Below the pieces are notes generated by a model that was given only the letters and a program-made list of their open reading frames with translations, did not search any database and had not been told where the DNA came from. The position numbers and the translations under genes were made by a program. From positions 62,001 to 126,000 of the forward strand of contig NZ_MZGV01000005.1 in NCBI RefSeq assembly GCF_002029235.1: a DNA stretch of 64,000 nt. The letters are read 5' to 3'. This DNA comes from Clostridium oryzae. Its GTDB lineage: Bacteria; Bacillota; Clostridia; Clostridiales; Clostridiaceae. Numbering within the stretch: the first letter of the stretch is position 1; every line of letters starts with the position of its first letter. This document shows positions 39,317 to 47,573 of this stretch, in pieces.

Positions 39317-39784
39317 TTATGCTGCTTCCTCAACTGCTATACTAATTAAGATTGTACCCATTGCTTCTAATTCCAACGGTGCAATAATGTTAGGAGCTTT
39401 ATTTGATATCTCGATTTTTTCTCCCATTAACAAAGTAGGTGGTGTAATATCAATATTTATATTTTGACCAGCAAATATAGTACTAGCATTCCCCATAATC
39501 ATATTTCCCATTTCGGAAACTGCACTCTTGCTTATATCGTCTAACTCAGTTACCTCCATTCCGCCCATCATAACAGAAGCAATTTTTTTAGCAGTATCTA
39601 TAGGCAGTTCAAAGGATACTTGTCCTTTAATTTTCCCAATTACTCCTATCATTACAACCACTTGATTTGATAAAAGAACAGAATTTCTCAAATACGGTTT
39701 TTCATGTTTTACCCCTGTTCCAAAAAGCATTTCTGTCACTGACTGAGTAGCTTGTACAAATGAATCTATGTATTCTGACTTCAT
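39317..39784 (-). CDS. cheX: Chemotaxis protein CheX (CheY-P phosphatase family)
   Basis: A 155-residue protein of the CheC/CheX/FliY family with a single active motif, SAVSEMGNMIMGNAST (E-x-x-N). That is the CheX arrangement, since CheC has two. CheX dimers dephosphorylate CheY-P and so reset the flagellar motor. Length fits CheX. It lies 78 bases after cheB and appears to share its riboswitch-controlled transcript. Confidence 0.88.
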   Translation of the reverse strand: MKSEYIDSFVQATQSVTEMLFGTGVKHEKPYLRNSVLLSNQVVVMIGVIGKIKGQVSFELPIDTAKKIASVMMGGMEVTELDDISKSAVSEMGNMIMGNASTIFAGQNINIDITPPTLLMGEKIEISNKAPNIIAPLELEAMGTILISIAVEEAA

Positions 39785-39862
39785 ATTAATACCCCCATCT
39801 TATTTTGTAATTATTAAACATCAACTTACCTGCATCATAGTAAACCAATAGCTTAATCTGCT

Positions 39863-40888
39863 TTACCTTAATATAGAAAACAAAATATCCGGTATACTAT
39901 CCAGAGACGCCTGCTTTTCAACAGCCCCAATATTATACGCCGCCTTTGGCATCCCATAGACAACAGAAGATTTTTCATCCTGCCCGATAGTGTTTGCCCC
40001 TTTTCTTCTCATTGAAAGAAGCCCTCTAGCTCCATCGTAGCCCATGCCCGTAAGTATGATTCCTACAGCATCCCTACCGCACTCCATTGCTACCGACTCA
40101 AATAATACATCAACAGATGGACAATGTCCGTTTACTTTATCACCCTGAAAGCACTCAACCCTGTACCTACCACCAACCTTCTTAATTTTCATGTGTTTCT
40201 CTCCAGGAGCTATGAGCACCTTACCTTGCTCCAGATAATCACCTGTCTGTGCCTCTTTTACATTAAGAGCAGTAGAACTATTAAGCCTTTGAGCAAACAT
40301 ATTTGAAAAAACTGCAGGTATATGCTGAACTATCACTACTCCTGGAAAGGCGCTTGGAAAACGCCTTAAAAGATTGTATATAGCTTCTGTACCACCGGTT
40401 GAAGCTCCTATGGCAACAATTTTACTCTTTTTGCTTAAGATTTGATTATTAACCGCATTGTCCTTTACCATCACTTGTGGAAGCTTTACTTTCGCAGCAG
40501 CAGCGATTTTTATCTTAACTATTAGTTCATTAATAAAACCTTCTACACTGCTAACTAACTGAAAATTCGGCTTAGTGACAAAATCAACTGCTCCTACATT
40601 CATAGCATCAAATACAGCTTCACTCACTGTACTAACTACAATGACAGGCAACTGATATTGAGGAAGTAATCTGCGTATGAATTCAATTCCATTCATCTTT
40701 GGCATTTCCACATCGCATGTCATAATATCTGGCTTAAAAGCTAATATTTTATCTCTCGCATCAAAAGGGTCAGAAGCTTTTGCTACTACCTGAATATTGG
40801 AATCAGTTGAAATTCCTCTTGCCAATACTTCTCTAAACAATATACTGTCATCAACTACTAATACTCTTATCTTATTCGCTTCCGCCAT
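39863..40888 (-). CDS. cheB: Chemotaxis methylesterase/glutamine deamidase CheB
   Basis: A receiver domain (about residues 5-125) is joined to a CheB methylesterase domain. The catalytic triad is Ser in IGASTGGTEAI, His in VIVQHIPAVF and Asp in TGMGYDGARG. It removes methyl groups from chemoreceptors once phosphorylated by CheA. The open frame begins 23 codons earlier, but GAGGTGGTGAT precedes the ATG at 40888 that starts MAEANKIRVLVVDDS. Immediately upstream is only the tail of cheR, behind a c-di-GMP riboswitch. Confidence 0.95.
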   Translation of the reverse strand: MAEANKIRVLVVDDSILFREVLARGISTDSNIQVVAKASDPFDARDKILAFKPDIMTCDVEMPKMNGIEFIRRLLPQYQLPVIVVSTVSEAVFDAMNVGAVDFVTKPNFQLVSSVEGFINELIVKIKIAAAAKVKLPQVMVKDNAVNNQILSKKSKIVAIGASTGGTEAIYNLLRRFPSAFPGVVIVQHIPAVFSNMFAQRLNSSTALNVKEAQTGDYLEQGKVLIAPGEKHMKIKKVGGRYRVECFQGDKVNGHCPSVDVLFESVAMECGRDAVGIILTGMGYDGARGLLSMRRKGANTIGQDEKSSVVYGMPKAAYNIGAVEKQASLDSIPDILFSILR

Positions 40889-40904
40889 AGCATCACCACC
40901 TCGT

Positions 40905-41021
40905 TCATTCTTTTCTATACATAGCTGGCATAATATACTTATAACCTGTTTCTTCACGAATTAATGACTCTGAATGTCCAATAAATAAATATCCTGCAAT
41001 CTCTTCTTTTCTTAAATTGAT
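40905..41021 (-). pseudogene. cheR: C-terminal remnant of chemotaxis methyltransferase CheR
   Basis: In frame on the minus strand the stretch reads GYLFIGHSESL followed by YKYIMPAMYRKE and a stop at 40905. This is the C-terminal signature of CheR, which methylates the receptors that CheB demethylates. The rest of the gene, over 200 residues, is missing: the frame runs straight back into the riboswitch terminator at 41022-41054. No ribosome site precedes the fragment. It ends 17 bases before cheB, the normal cheR-cheB spacing, so a deletion fused the riboswitch to the cheR tail. Confidence 0.8.
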
Positions 41022-41172
41022 AAAAAAATAGCAGACATTACTTAGAATGCCTGCCATGAGTAAACTACCTTCACTTTATCGGCAACCTGACTATCATAGC
41101 AATTTATTTTGCGTTAGACTCATGGCTTTGCGTCTCCGTCTTTCAACGGATTTGCTATTTGTTAATAAGTTT
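41022..41172 (-). promoter_or_regulatory. c-di-GMP-I (GEMM-I) riboswitch with terminator
   Basis: On the minus strand the aptamer (41172-41073) shows a GAAA-capped helix TCCGT-TGAAAG-ACGGA, the conserved GACGCAAAGCC, a long P3 helix, and CAGGTTGCCG. These are the c-di-GMP-I hallmarks. Behind it is an intrinsic terminator (arms 41054-41046 and 41039-41031, then seven T). The P3 strand GCCATGAGTCTAAC (41126-41113) can instead pair with GTTTACTCATGGC (41065-41053), which would break the terminator stem. Ligand binding should therefore free the terminator and turn cheB-cheX off. Confidence 0.9.
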
Positions 41173-41394
41173 TATATGTAGCATAAAGATTAATAATAGT
41201 TAAATATAATTTAATAAATGCTTGAACTATTTCTATGATACCACATATATAAGTCGAATTCAGTAGTTTTTTATCTTGTGATAATGATTTTATTAAATTT
41301 TTATAAAAAACATTTCTATTTTGTCAAAATATATTTTTCATGCTTCTATAATTTTTGCTACTTATGATCATATAATTCGTGATAGCATATAACA
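41173..41394. other. AT-rich spacer upstream of the riboswitch
   Basis: This spacer of about 220 bases must hold the promoter of the riboswitch transcript and the end of the DUF134 gene transcript. No clear -35/-10 pair and no small gene were found. Confidence 0.4.
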
Positions 41395-41844
41395 CTACCT
41401 TTTTTCAATATATCTATTGCATACTTTATGGCAGAAATTATTTTTTCTACCACACATAACATTAGTTGATCCGCATTTTGGACACATGTTCCTGTCTTCC
41501 TCATACTTTATTTCGTATATATTACCACAATCAATGCATTTAAATTGACACACGTTTCTCGTATAGTTCCCGCCAGTTATATTTATAGCTTTTCCTTCTA
41601 TAATAGCAGTGGCAATCTTTTTTCTTGCACTGTCTATTATATTTTGAAAGGTTTGCCTTGAAACATGCATTTTTTCAGCACACTCTTCCTGTTTTAGCCC
41701 TTCAATGTCCTTTAACCTCATTGCTTCAAGCTCTTCTACCTTAATTATTATATCTTCCACTTCACATTTTCTTCTACCTGCTGGTATAAAGTATGTATAT
41801 TCAGGCAAATTTTCTACTCTTCTATATTTCACTGGTCTTGGCAT
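41395..41844 (-). CDS. DUF134 family helix-turn-helix protein (UPF0251)
   Basis: A 149-residue protein starting MPRPVKYRRVENLPEYTYFIPAG, the standard UPF0251/DUF134 opening. A sigma-like helix-turn-helix is at about residues 40-80 (EGLKQEECAEKMHVSRQTFQNII). The C-terminal part is cysteine-rich (CIDCGNIYEI, CPKCGSTNVMC), suggesting metal binding. Such genes are often found next to feoB. It lies 209 bases beyond the small Cys-rich gene, with a terminator between them, so it is separately transcribed. Confidence 0.88.
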   Translation of the reverse strand: MPRPVKYRRVENLPEYTYFIPAGRRKCEVEDIIIKVEELEAMRLKDIEGLKQEECAEKMHVSRQTFQNIIDSARKKIATAIIEGKAINITGGNYTRNVCQFKCIDCGNIYEIKYEEDRNMCPKCGSTNVMCGRKNNFCHKVCNRYIEKR

Positions 41845-42020
41845 TTTTTATCTCCTTCTCTTTCCACGTAAATACAATTAATCTGTACTTATATTATTAA
41901 ATATTAATATAGCATATATATTATACTGTTAAAATCTATATATTTAAAATAAGTATCCTTAATATTGTTATATATAGTAAAATACTAACGAGCTATTAGT
42001 ATTTTTTATATGCAAAAAAA

Positions 42021-42047
42021 CAAAGTGCTGACTTCGTCAACACTCTG
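42021..42047 (-). terminator. Terminator of the feo operon
   Basis: On the minus strand CAGAGTGTTGAC and GTCAGCACTTTG form a stem (42047-42036 with 42032-42021) with a tiny loop, followed by seven T residues. It follows the stop of the 45-residue gene by seven bases. Confidence 0.88.
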
Positions 42048-42053
42048 TTTTTT

Positions 42054-42191
42054 CTAATGGCAATGTCCACCACAATCCTTACAATCGCATCCACATTGAA
42101 GAGACTTCCCGCTCTTTTTGCTTTTAATCATACTCCTTACTGATAAAGCTAGAACTCCAAGCACTATAATACCAACTATAACTGTTCCCAT
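42054..42191 (-). CDS. FeoB-associated Cys-rich membrane protein (45 residues)
   Basis: A short gene with an excellent GGAGGA site seven bases before the ATG at 42191. The product has one N-terminal membrane span (GTVIVGIIVLGVLALSV), a basic stretch, and a tail QCGCDCKDCGGHCH with five cysteines and two histidines. This matches the small FeoB-associated Cys-rich proteins seen after feoB in clostridia, thought to act at the pore in iron handling. It is the last gene before the feo terminator. Confidence 0.85.
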   Translation of the reverse strand: MGTVIVGIIVLGVLALSVRSMIKSKKSGKSLQCGCDCKDCGGHCH

Positions 42192-42252
42192 AATGGTTCC
42201 TCCATTCTATATTTTACAAGCCTGCACATAAAAATTATGCTGGTTCTATTTT

Positions 42253-44424
42253 TTATCTAGTCATATTTACTTCTTCCATGCTAATGGTATTAGTTTCCCT
42301 GTATGGTCTAAACAATAGATATAAGAAGAATATTACTATCACAAATGCCACAGCTGTACCGATTCCAAATGTACCAGCTGAAATAAACATTCCTATTTGA
42401 TAAATACAAAGCGATACAAGATAGGCTAAGCCTGTCTGATATCCAATTGCTATCCAAAACCATTTTGTATTATTCATTTCTCTTTTAATAGCTCCCATTG
42501 CTGCAAAACATGGAGCACACAGAAGATTGAATACTAGAAAAGAATAAGCAGAAATCATAGTCATATTTCCAGCCAGATTTTTCCAAACCTGATGGCCATT
42601 ATCTGCTACTTCCGAGAAGCCATACAATATTCCAAAGGTGCCAACTACATTTTCCTTAGCAACAAGACCCGTGATTGCAGCAACAGCTGACTTCCAATCT
42701 CCCCACCCTAAAGGTGTAAATATAGGTGCAATAACTTTGCCTATGTTGGCTAAGAAGCCATGTCTTAAGTCTTCTACCATTGTAAATTTTCCATGTTCAA
42801 TTCCAAAGTTTGATGTAAACCATACGAAAATTGTAGAGAATAATATAACAGTTCCCGCCTTCTTTATAAATGAATACCCTCTCTCCCACATACTTCTAAG
42901 TATGTTTTCTACTGTAGGAAGATGATAGGCAGGCAGTTCCATAACGAATGGTGATGGATCTCCGGCAAACAATCTTGTTTTCTTTAATATTATTCCAGAC
43001 AAAATAACCGCTATGATTCCTACGAAGTATGCACTTGGAGCTACCCACCATGCACCATGAAATAATGCTCCAGCTATTAATGCTATTATAGGAAGCTTAG
43101 CAGAGCACGGAATAAAAGTTGTTGTCATAATCGTCATTTTTCTATCTCTGTCATTCTCAATAGTACGTGATGACATTATACCTGGTACACCACATCCGCT
43201 AGCAATTAACATAGGTATGAATGATTTTCCAGATAGTCCAAACTTTCTAAACACTCTATCCATGATAAAAGCAACTCTCGCCATGTAGCCACAAGCCTCT
43301 AAAAACGCAAGAAACATAAATAATACCAACATTTGAGGTACAAATCCAAGAACTGCACCAACTCCAGCTACAATACCATCAATGATAAGGCTCTTGAGCC
43401 AGGCTGCACAACCAATAGAGCTAAGTCCTGCTGTTAATAATTTAGGTATTCCTGGTACTAGTGTTCCAAAAAAATGCCACCCGTCACCAAACAAGCCATC
43501 ATTCACCCAATCTGTTGCAGCAGTTCCAATGGTTGTTATAGCTACATAATATACAAGAGTCATAACTACTGCAAATATAGGAAGTGCTAAAAACCTATTT
43601 GTTACCACTCTATCAATTTTATCTGATGCAGTTAACTTATCTTTACTTCTTTTTGTATAACATTCTTTAATAATTGAAGATATGTAAGTATATCTTTCAT
43701 TTGTAATAATACTTTCTGTATCATCATCCATTTCTTTTTCAATTTTTTCTATTTCATCTGTGATATCAGGAATGCTCTTCATTTGTGAAGCTATCTTATC
43801 GTCACGTTCCAAAAGTTTTATTGCGAAAAACCGTTTTTGTTCTTTTGGCACATCACTGCTTATTTTATCTTCAACACTCTTAAGAACCTCTTCCACCTTA
43901 AGTGCAAATGTATGAACCGGTGGAGTTTTAGCCTTATCACTTGCTAACTTAACAGCTTTTTCAGCTGCTTCAATGATTCCACTACCCTTTAAAGCTGATA
44001 TTTCAACAACTTCACAGCCCAGTTTTCTGCTAAGCTTGTCAACATTTATTTTATCACCATTTTTCTTTACAATATCCATCATATTGATTGCCATAATAAC
44101 AGGAATTCCTAATTCCATTAACTGTGTTGATAGATATAAATTCCTCTCAATGTTTGTACCATCAACAATATTAAGAATTACATCTGGTTTTTCATTAATA
44201 AGATAATTTCTTGCTACTACCTCTTCCAATGTGTATGGCGATAATGAATAAATACCAGGAAGATCCATAATTACAACATCTTTATGGCCTTTCAATTTAC
44301 CTTCTTTTTTCTCCACCGTAACACCTGGCCAATTCCCCACAAATTGATTTGACCCTGTCAAGGCATTAAATAATGTTGTTTTTCCACAGTTTGGATTTCC
44401 TGCAAGAGCTACTTTTATTAACAT
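42253..44424 (-). CDS. feoB: Ferrous iron transporter FeoB
   Basis: A 723-residue inner-membrane Fe(II) transporter. The N-terminal G domain has GNPNCGKTTLFN (G1), DLPG (G3) and NMMD (G4). A helical GDI-like region spans about 170-250. The membrane part contains two Gate regions (GCGVPGIMSSRTIENDRDRK and CAPCFAAMGAIKRE) with the conserved cysteines. It follows two feoA genes and precedes the Cys-rich small gene. The operon is divergent from a DtxR-type regulator and preceded by Fur-like sites. Oxygen-poor habitats favour this Fe(II) route. Confidence 0.96.
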   Translation of the reverse strand: MLIKVALAGNPNCGKTTLFNALTGSNQFVGNWPGVTVEKKEGKLKGHKDVVIMDLPGIYSLSPYTLEEVVARNYLINEKPDVILNIVDGTNIERNLYLSTQLMELGIPVIMAINMMDIVKKNGDKINVDKLSRKLGCEVVEISALKGSGIIEAAEKAVKLASDKAKTPPVHTFALKVEEVLKSVEDKISSDVPKEQKRFFAIKLLERDDKIASQMKSIPDITDEIEKIEKEMDDDTESIITNERYTYISSIIKECYTKRSKDKLTASDKIDRVVTNRFLALPIFAVVMTLVYYVAITTIGTAATDWVNDGLFGDGWHFFGTLVPGIPKLLTAGLSSIGCAAWLKSLIIDGIVAGVGAVLGFVPQMLVLFMFLAFLEACGYMARVAFIMDRVFRKFGLSGKSFIPMLIASGCGVPGIMSSRTIENDRDRKMTIMTTTFIPCSAKLPIIALIAGALFHGAWWVAPSAYFVGIIAVILSGIILKKTRLFAGDPSPFVMELPAYHLPTVENILRSMWERGYSFIKKAGTVILFSTIFVWFTSNFGIEHGKFTMVEDLRHGFLANIGKVIAPIFTPLGWGDWKSAVAAITGLVAKENVVGTFGILYGFSEVADNGHQVWKNLAGNMTMISAYSFLVFNLLCAPCFAAMGAIKREMNNTKWFWIAIGYQTGLAYLVSLCIYQIGMFISAGTFGIGTAVAFVIVIFFLYLLFRPYRETNTISMEEVNMTR

Positions 44425-44493
44425 TACTACCCCCTATCTGCTGTTTTGCACAGCTTACTAAGATTAGTTATAACTAACCGTAGAGTAAAAAAA

Positions 44494-44715
44494 TTATTCT
44501 ACTTCAATTATCTCTGCGTCTGCTTTCCTAATAGACAATTCATAACCGCGCACAGTTACTTCCAAAGGATCACCAAGCGGAGCTACTTTTCTTACATATA
44601 TATTCACACCTTTTGTTATACCCATGTCCATAATACGTCTCTTTATCGCTCCACTTCCATTAATTCTTATGGCTTTCACTGTATCTCCGCATTTAATTTC
44701 TTTTAAAGTCCGCAT
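44494..44715 (-). CDS. feoA: FeoA family protein (second copy, next to feoB)
   Basis: A 73-residue SH3-like FeoA protein. The core IRINGSGAIKRRIMDMGITKGVNIYVRKVAPLGDP is characteristic. It probably supports FeoB from the cytosolic side. A GTG three codons upstream opens the frame, but AGAGGTG fits the ATG at 44715. It begins 12 bases after the other feoA gene, so the two come from one message. The copies differ in sequence and may have distinct roles. Confidence 0.92.
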   Translation of the reverse strand: MRTLKEIKCGDTVKAIRINGSGAIKRRIMDMGITKGVNIYVRKVAPLGDPLEVTVRGYELSIRKADAEIIEVE

Positions 44716-44727
44716 ACTCCACACCTC

Positions 44728-44937
44728 TTATATCATAATTTTGTTTGCCATATCCTTATTGATTGCAACACGGGACTCTTTAACATTTACAATCATATTG
44801 CCACCGATCTCTGATACAACTGTTACCATTCCGCCTGCCACAAAACCTAGATTCTCTAAAAATCTTCTTACTTCTTCTTTTCCGCCAACTTTTCTAATTA
44901 AATTAGTTTCTCCTGCTTTGGCCATAGTCAAAGGCAT
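44728..44937 (-). CDS. feoA: FeoA family protein (first copy in operon)
   Basis: The chosen start ATG at 44937 has GGAAGGTGG upstream and gives a 69-residue protein starting MPLTMAKAGE. The open frame reaches 17 codons further back, into the Fur-like site region. Typical FeoA features are LIRKVGGKEEVRRFLENLGF and VVSEIGGNMIVNVKESRVAI. It is the first gene of the feoA-feoA-feoB operon. Confidence 0.9.
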   Translation of the reverse strand: MPLTMAKAGETNLIRKVGGKEEVRRFLENLGFVAGGMVTVVSEIGGNMIVNVKESRVAINKDMANKIMI

Positions 44938-44960
44938 TTTAATCCACCTTCCTCTGTATT

Positions 44961-45076
44961 GATAATGATTTTCAATAACATCTTTCATAAGTTAGTATAT
45001 ACTAATACCGATTAGTTGTCAATAACTATGATATTAATTATCATTATATTTTAGTTTATTTATACTTAGTTAACTA
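44961..45076. promoter_or_regulatory. Iron-regulator sites between feoA and the DtxR-type gene
   Basis: Two Fur-like 19-mers are visible. One at 44961-44979 starts with GATAATGAT. The other at 45030-45048 (GATATTAATTATCATTATA) matches 15 of 19 positions of the classical Fur box. Between and beside them are two perfect palindromes with the same TTAGT half: TTAGTATATACTAA (44992-45005) and TAGTTAACTA (45067-45076). These could be operators for the divergently encoded DtxR-family protein. The two systems may jointly control feo. Confidence 0.6.
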
Positions 45077-45189
45077 TTTCCATAACCTAATAATAAGCTA
45101 ACTATTTGATGATAATTATTCGATATGGTATACTAATTTTATTATATTATCTTGACTAATTATGTAGATTTTGAAAAGAGGGACTTTAA

Positions 45190-45579
45190 ATGAATGTAAA
45201 TGAATCAGCAGAAAATTATCTAGAGACCATTTTAATTTTGAGCCACCGTTTACCAGTAGTTCGTTCTATTGATATTGCTACCGAGCTTAACTTTAAAAAG
45301 CCAAGTGTTAGTGTAGCCATGAAAAACCTACGTGAAAAACACCTTATAACGATGACAGAGGCTGGTTATATTTCTCTTACAGAATCTGGCAAAGAAGTTG
45401 CAAATATGGTTTATGAAAAACATACTTTTCTTTCTAATTGGCTAGAATATCTTGGTGTAGACCCTAGAATTGCTTCAGAAGATGCTTGCCGCATTGAACA
45501 TGTTATTAGCACTGAAAGTTTTGAAGCTATAAAAGAGCACGTTAAGAAATTTCATTCGAATATAAATTTATTACGCTAA
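45190..45579 (+). CDS. DtxR/MntR-family metal-dependent regulator
   Basis: A 129-residue protein. The winged helix covers residues 1-60 (AENYLETILILSH and ATELNFKKPSVSVAMKNL). The dimerisation and metal-binding region follows (HTFLSNWLEYLGV, DACRIEHVISTESFEAI). There is no C-terminal SH3 domain, so it is of the short MntR/IdeR-like type. Glu/Cys/His residues in DACRIEHVIS are likely metal ligands. It is divergent from the feo operon, so Fe(II) is the more likely ligand than Mn(II), though sequence does not decide. Confidence 0.9.
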   Translation: MNVNESAENYLETILILSHRLPVVRSIDIATELNFKKPSVSVAMKNLREKHLITMTEAGYISLTESGKEVANMVYEKHTFLSNWLEYLGVDPRIASEDACRIEHVISTESFEAIKEHVKKFHSNINLLR

Positions 45580-45699
45580 ACATTAAATATGAGAATCAGA
45601 TATAAAATATCTATAATATGCTTTATAATCTAAATATTCAAAAGTATAACTTAAGCATTTCTTTTCTATTTATTTTCTCCGATTTTACCATCTGTACTC

Positions 45700-46623
45700 T
45701 TATACCTGATATATCCAAACCATAATTGGCATCGTTATAATACAAACTATAGTTGTAACTGCATTTATAATACTTGCATACTCTCCATTTTCTCCGTAGA
45801 TTTGAGCCATCTGGGTCACCGTTGATGCAGATGGTGCTGCAGCTGCAAGAAGACTGATAAGCAGAATCATCTTTCCATTTGATACTAAGTTCATCATACC
45901 GCTATATTTAAGTAAAATCATAATTATCAAGGGACAGACTATCATCTTAAGAAAAACAACTATGTAAATTCTCTTATAGGCAAACACCTTTTTTAAACTC
46001 ATATTTCCGATCAACATTCCTGCAACAACCATACAAATAGGACCAATCATAACACTTACTGATTCCATGGCTCGCGTTACAATATCCGGCATTTGTAATC
46101 TTGTAACAAAAAGTAAAATTCCCAAAAAGATAGCTATCATATTAACATTTAAAAGAATTTTTTTCAGATCTATTTTTCGTTCACCACAAAGTACCATCCT
46201 GCAATGTGTCCAAAAAAGTACTAACTGCACAACTATGAAAGCACTGGAATAAATTACCCATTCCTTTCCTAAGATAGAAGTCACAATCGGAATAATCAAA
46301 TTTCCCGCATTTGAGTATATTATTGAGGTTTTTTCCACAGCGTCTAAATTGAATATCTTTTCAAGTATCTTTCCTAGAGTCAACAGTATAATATGAATCA
46401 ATACTGCTGCTGCAAAAGCAAGAATCAAGCCATTTCGTATGCTATCTGTATATTTAACCTGAAAGGCATTAATAATCACACAAGGTGTTATCAGATAAAG
46501 AGCAACTACAGAAAGAGTTTTGCTCTCTTCTGTTTTCAATAAATGCGTCTTTACCAATACAAATCCCATAACCATAATTAAAAAGAGTACAGCAATCTGT
46601 TTCATTAATAATAAACTAATCAT
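45700..46623 (-). CDS. AEC-family transporter (auxin efflux carrier-like)
   Basis: A 307-residue protein with about ten membrane spans and the split N- and C-terminal halves of the AEC/BASS-like fold. AGNLIIPIVTSILG and AAAAPSASTVTQMAQIYG are the typical crossover motifs. Members move organic acids such as malate or malonate, but substrate cannot be read here. AGGGGA precedes the ATG. No neighbour is functionally linked. The 266-base spacer upstream holds a 12-base palindrome AAGTGTACACTT at 46719-46730. Confidence 0.9.
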   Translation of the reverse strand: MISLLLMKQIAVLFLIMVMGFVLVKTHLLKTEESKTLSVVALYLITPCVIINAFQVKYTDSIRNGLILAFAAAVLIHIILLTLGKILEKIFNLDAVEKTSIIYSNAGNLIIPIVTSILGKEWVIYSSAFIVVQLVLFWTHCRMVLCGERKIDLKKILLNVNMIAIFLGILLFVTRLQMPDIVTRAMESVSVMIGPICMVVAGMLIGNMSLKKVFAYKRIYIVVFLKMIVCPLIIMILLKYSGMMNLVSNGKMILLISLLAAAAPSASTVTQMAQIYGENGEYASIINAVTTIVCIITMPIMVWIYQV

Positions 46624-46907
46624 GATTTTTCCCCTTATTCTCTGTCTGATTCAAACACTTAAAATCCATTTATCGTTTTGTTTTCCTGTTCATTGTATAA
46701 TAAATGTGAAAAAATATAAAGTGTACACTTAAAAGTAAGATGCTCTTCTCTTAAATAAATAGAAAAGTCAAACCTCAGTGGATAAATTTAATGTTTCATT
46801 TGCTTTCTTTTATGATATGATACAAATAGAAACTATTTTTATATGTCAGGCATCGCTGACTAGCTCTCCACTTTAAGGAAATCTGGATTGTGAAGGAGGT
46901 CCTATCT

Positions 46908-47486
46908 ATGCATAATACTGCTAAAAAAAAAATATATACCTATACCGATTATTTAAGTTATCCTGAAGACAAACGTATCGAGATTATAGACGGTGACATA
47001 TACAACATGGCAGCAGCTCCATCAAGAATTCATCAAGAAATTATCACAGAACTACTGTTTAGAATAAGAAAATATATAGAAGTTAACAAAGGAGACTGTA
47101 AAGTATATCCTTCTCCTTTTGACGTAGTATTAAAAAACGATAATGAAGATGCAGCCTATAGCAGAAATATAGTTCAACCTGACATTTCGGTTATATGCGA
47201 TAAAAGTAAACTTACTGATAAAGGCTGCACAGGATCACCAGATATGATTATTGAGGTTGTATCACCCTTTAATCCTAACAGTGACTATATAAGAAAACTA
47301 AATTTATATGATCAATATAAAGTCCGTGAATACTGGATAGTAAACCCTATGGAAAAAACTATATTAGTTTATAGACTTGATAAAAACAACCAATATGCAG
47401 CTCCAAAGGCATACACTTTTAACGATAAAATAAACGTAGGAATTTATAATGGTTTAGAAATTGATTTTAATACATTTGACATATAG
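46908..47486 (+). CDS. Uma2-family PD-(D/E)XK nuclease-like protein (DUF820)
   Basis: The 192-residue protein has the Uma2 core: VQPDISVICDKSKL, then DMIIEVVSPFNPNSDYIRKLNLYDQYKVREYWIV, holding the conserved Asp, Glu and Lys of a restriction-endonuclease-like site. The biological role of the family is not established. AAGGAGG precedes the ATG at 46908; the frame opens six codons earlier. A paralogue lies at 54572-55135 on the other strand. No methyltransferase or toxin-antitoxin partner is adjacent. Confidence 0.88.
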   Translation: MHNTAKKKIYTYTDYLSYPEDKRIEIIDGDIYNMAAAPSRIHQEIITELLFRIRKYIEVNKGDCKVYPSPFDVVLKNDNEDAAYSRNIVQPDISVICDKSKLTDKGCTGSPDMIIEVVSPFNPNSDYIRKLNLYDQYKVREYWIVNPMEKTILVYRLDKNNQYAAPKAYTFNDKINVGIYNGLEIDFNTFDI

Positions 47487-47495
47487 CTGCATAAA

Positions 47496-47526
47496 AATTG
47501 AAGCTCTGTCCCACAGAGTTTCAATT
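47496..47526. terminator. Terminator after the first Uma2 gene
   Basis: AATTGAAGCTCTGT (47496-47509) pairs with 47513-47526; the only mismatch is a G-U pair in plus-strand RNA. The loop is three bases and TTTT follows shortly. It separates converging genes. Confidence 0.7.
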
Positions 47527-47573
47527 CTATTTTCACCAAAAATCACACCTCTGAGGCGCTGCATTCTCAGCAG

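Noticed and set aside
46719-46730. 12-base palindrome AAGTGTACACTT
   Set aside because: A single isolated palindrome between divergent genes. It may be an operator, but nothing else supports it.
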